Below, in pieces: positions 62,205-64,000 of a stretch of 64,000 nucleotides of DNA; the first letter of the stretch is position 1; the number at the start of each line of letters is the position of its first letter. The translations under genes and the position numbers were made by a program. Origin of the DNA: Lepturacanthus savala (Eukaryota > Chordata > Actinopteri > Scombriformes > Trichiuridae); the NCBI GenBank assembly GCA_030544235.1, contig CM060478.1:25847227-25911226 (forward strand). The letters run 5' to 3'. Below the pieces are notes generated by a model that had not been told where the DNA came from, did no database searches, and saw only the letters and a program-made list of their open reading frames with translations.

Positions 62205-62658
62205 TAAGAAAAAGTTGTAAACATAGTCTCAGGATAGTTTCATGCTAGATAGTTTATGCTTTACAAATTTGCATATTGTTGACATATGGAAAAAATGTAT
62301 TTTAGCATCTTAGAAAAAAAAACATATGACATCAAAATTGAATTAAATGTAAAAAAAAAAAAAAAAAAAAAAGATAGTGAGTTTATTTTTTTATTTGGTG
62401 AAAATTTCAAAAAATGCTGAATAAAAGACAACCTTGGGTTGTGAGATGATGCTCACATGTTCATGAGCAAACAGGATATCCTGGTCATGGGACCTCATAA
62501 ATTGTATGTCCTTCAAAATAAAAGCCCCTCTTTTCACACCTAACAGTAAAAATATAGATTTTATGTCACAGCTTTAAAAAAACAAACAAAAAAAAAACAA
62601 AAAAAAACAAGTTAAAGTAATTGTTGCCATATGGAAACACTATGCAGTAGAGGGTTAA
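62205..62658 (+). mobile_element. TTAA-flanked MITE, copy P12 (left end replaced by TA repeat)
   Basis: Family blocks from taagaaaaagttgtaaacat through aaacaggatatcctggtca and gtccttcaaaataaaagccc to atgcagtagagggttaa at 62658. A poly-A run sits at 62349-62372. Confidence 0.7.
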
Positions 62659-63619
62659 TGCCATCGACTGCTGCCACTTGATTATAAGAGATTAGAATAG
62701 CATCTTTCCACTGGAAACGTGGGTCAGCGCGTGTTTTTGATCTGGAGGAAAGCTGCTAAATCAGCTACGAGGATAGAACACACACAGGAAGATGCAGGGT
62801 TTAAACACACAGGAGGTACACCTGAAGCCTGGAGGAAAACTCAGCTCCAACCAACAGATCCAGCAGAGACAGCTCCAGATACTCAGCATACGAGCTGGTC
62901 TCTGGTAGACTCTTCCACAGCAGCCATGCTGCCTTCAAACACACCACTGACACTGGCTTCCTGTAGACCTTTCTAAGCTCCTAACAGCAAACTAAACACA
63001 GTTCCATGGTGGAAACATGTCAGTTCATCAGCTGACCTGAACCTCCTGTCTCTATAGCAGGAGATCATGTTGAAGACCAATCAAACTAATTCCACTAATT
63101 CCATAGTATTGGGGCCCCGCCTCCTCAAAGCTGATTGGCTCATGGGTTTCCCTTAATAAGTTTAGATCCAAAGTTTGCAGGCTCACCAAACTTTCTGAGA
63201 CTGATAATACTAACACCCTGCAGTATCCATAGTCACGTGGTGGTTACCAGGGCGACAAAGTTTTGGTGCAGTTCATTCCCATGTACCAACCCCTGACAGC
63301 CCCAAAGCCCAGACCCAATTCTCACAATTTCTGCGGGAATTGTCTAGTTAATAAATATAATATTCTCTGCAATTGATGACGCTTTTTGTGTTTTTCTGAA
63401 AACTGACTTAGGCCATTTTTTTAATAGGGTGATGATATACTATAATATAATATTATCTTTTATACACAATATTATTATTAACTGAGCTCAGTTTATGTGT
63501 TAACCCTTTATTTTGGCTATTTGTTTCACAAATTGAAGGAGGTTACACGATCGTATTTCACTGTGATCACATGAGACGGATAAAGATTGATTGATAGATT
63601 AACAGTCAATACTGTAGAG
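62659..63619. other. intron 10: no feature recognised
   Basis: GC-balanced at 62700-63330. An 85-codon frame (62719-62976) matches nothing known and lacks splice signals around it. Confidence 0.45.
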
Positions 63620-64000
63620 CAGTGATCTCCAACCCCCAGGCTGCGGTCCAGTACCGGGGCGTGGGTCATTTGGTACCGGGCCGCAGAGAAAGAAAAAATA
63701 ATTTCCATTATTTTATTTTTTCGAAAATTATGTTTTATTTTGAAAAGTGACCAGATTTTCTCTGTTACATCCGTCTCACTTGACACACGTCAAGGCCGCA
63801 ACACCACACATCACGTGATACATCCCGCTCGTCTCGATGCAGCAAAACAAGCTCAGGGCTCCCACTGATTCAGTGCTGCTGTGATTAGCGAACATTTTCA
63901 TGCACTTTGTTTTTGTGTTGTGTCTTATTTTGAAGGTATGTTTAAAAATTACCATAGCGAATAGAGTGTGTTGCATTGTGTTGGGGTAGAAACTGTTCTG
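63620..64000. mobile_element. hAT-type transposon terminus, runs off the right edge
   Basis: The sequence cagtgatctccaaccccca at 63620, then gtaccggg, catttggtaccgggccgca, attttgaaaagtgaccagat and ctctgttacatccgtc, resembles the terminus and leader of a widespread vertebrate hAT family. The other end and any transposase are outside the window. Family assignment is from memory of the terminus. Confidence 0.6.

Noticed and set aside
62719..62976. 85-codon plus-strand frame in intron 10
   Set aside because: No family resemblance and not bounded by usable splice sites in frame with kcnh1; the expected next kcnh1 residues (GKGDVFGD) are not encoded.

Overview
The window looks like vertebrate nuclear DNA, most likely from a teleost fish. 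It has two genes of known vertebrate families with GT-AG introns, AT-rich introns of up to about 11 kb, and a dense fish-type repeat load: a non-LTR retrotransposon of the CR1/L2/Rex kind, tRNA-derived SINEs, a Tc1-like element, hAT-like and TTAA-flanked non-autonomous DNA transposons, and microsatellites. No prokaryotic or organellar feature is present. I cannot name the species.

Left edge (1 to about 1.8 kb, minus strand): the 5' end of exo1 (exonuclease 1). Two coding exons are visible, including the start codon at 294-292. A probable noncoding first exon and a GC-box/CCAAT promoter lie near 1.62-1.77 kb. The next block (2.6-5.4 kb) is a decayed, minus-strand non-LTR retrotransposon, followed by a hAT-like fragment (5.8-6.3 kb).

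The rest of the window is kcnh1 (EAG1, Kv10.1; voltage-gated K+ channel) on the plus strand. Its start codon is at 6667, head-to-head with exo1 and about 6.4 kb from the exo1 start. Ten coding exons join in frame to give 609 complete codons plus one base: PAS cap and PAS domain (exons 1-4), post-PAS linker (5), S1-S3 (6), S4-S5 (7), pore with GFG filter and S6 (8-9), C-linker and start of the cyclic-nucleotide-binding-homology domain (9-10). The remaining C-terminus lies beyond 64000, since intron 10 is at least 9.3 kb. The protein is much closer to KCNH1 than to KCNH5 in the N-terminus, but exon 8 mixes features of both. The window cannot show whether this is a teleost a or b duplicate.

Introns hold most of the sequence. 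They contain two large arrays of one 38-bp minisatellite in opposite orientation (intron 2 and intron 7), about twelve copies of a TTAA-flanked piggyBac-like MITE, six copies of a modular element whose ends read GGTGATATCAG/CTGATATCACC, four copies of a hAT-like element beginning CAGGGGAGTTAAACTCA, three SINE copies, a 5'-truncated LINE with a 9-bp target duplication, a broken Tc1 transposase gene, a 1.26-kb hAT-like element with an 8-bp target duplication, and several strong foldbacks.

The most interesting observations are these. The inverted minisatellite arrays bracket exons 3-7. A stop codon directly after the exon 6 splice donor closes the read-through route to the long S3-S4 isoform known in mammals. 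A LINE reverse-transcriptase fragment sits between duplicated right ends of a MITE-like family. The SINE and LINE share a tail. A perfect palindromic X-box lies in a CpG-rich patch of intron 6. All gene identities rest on protein motifs read by eye; no database search was possible.
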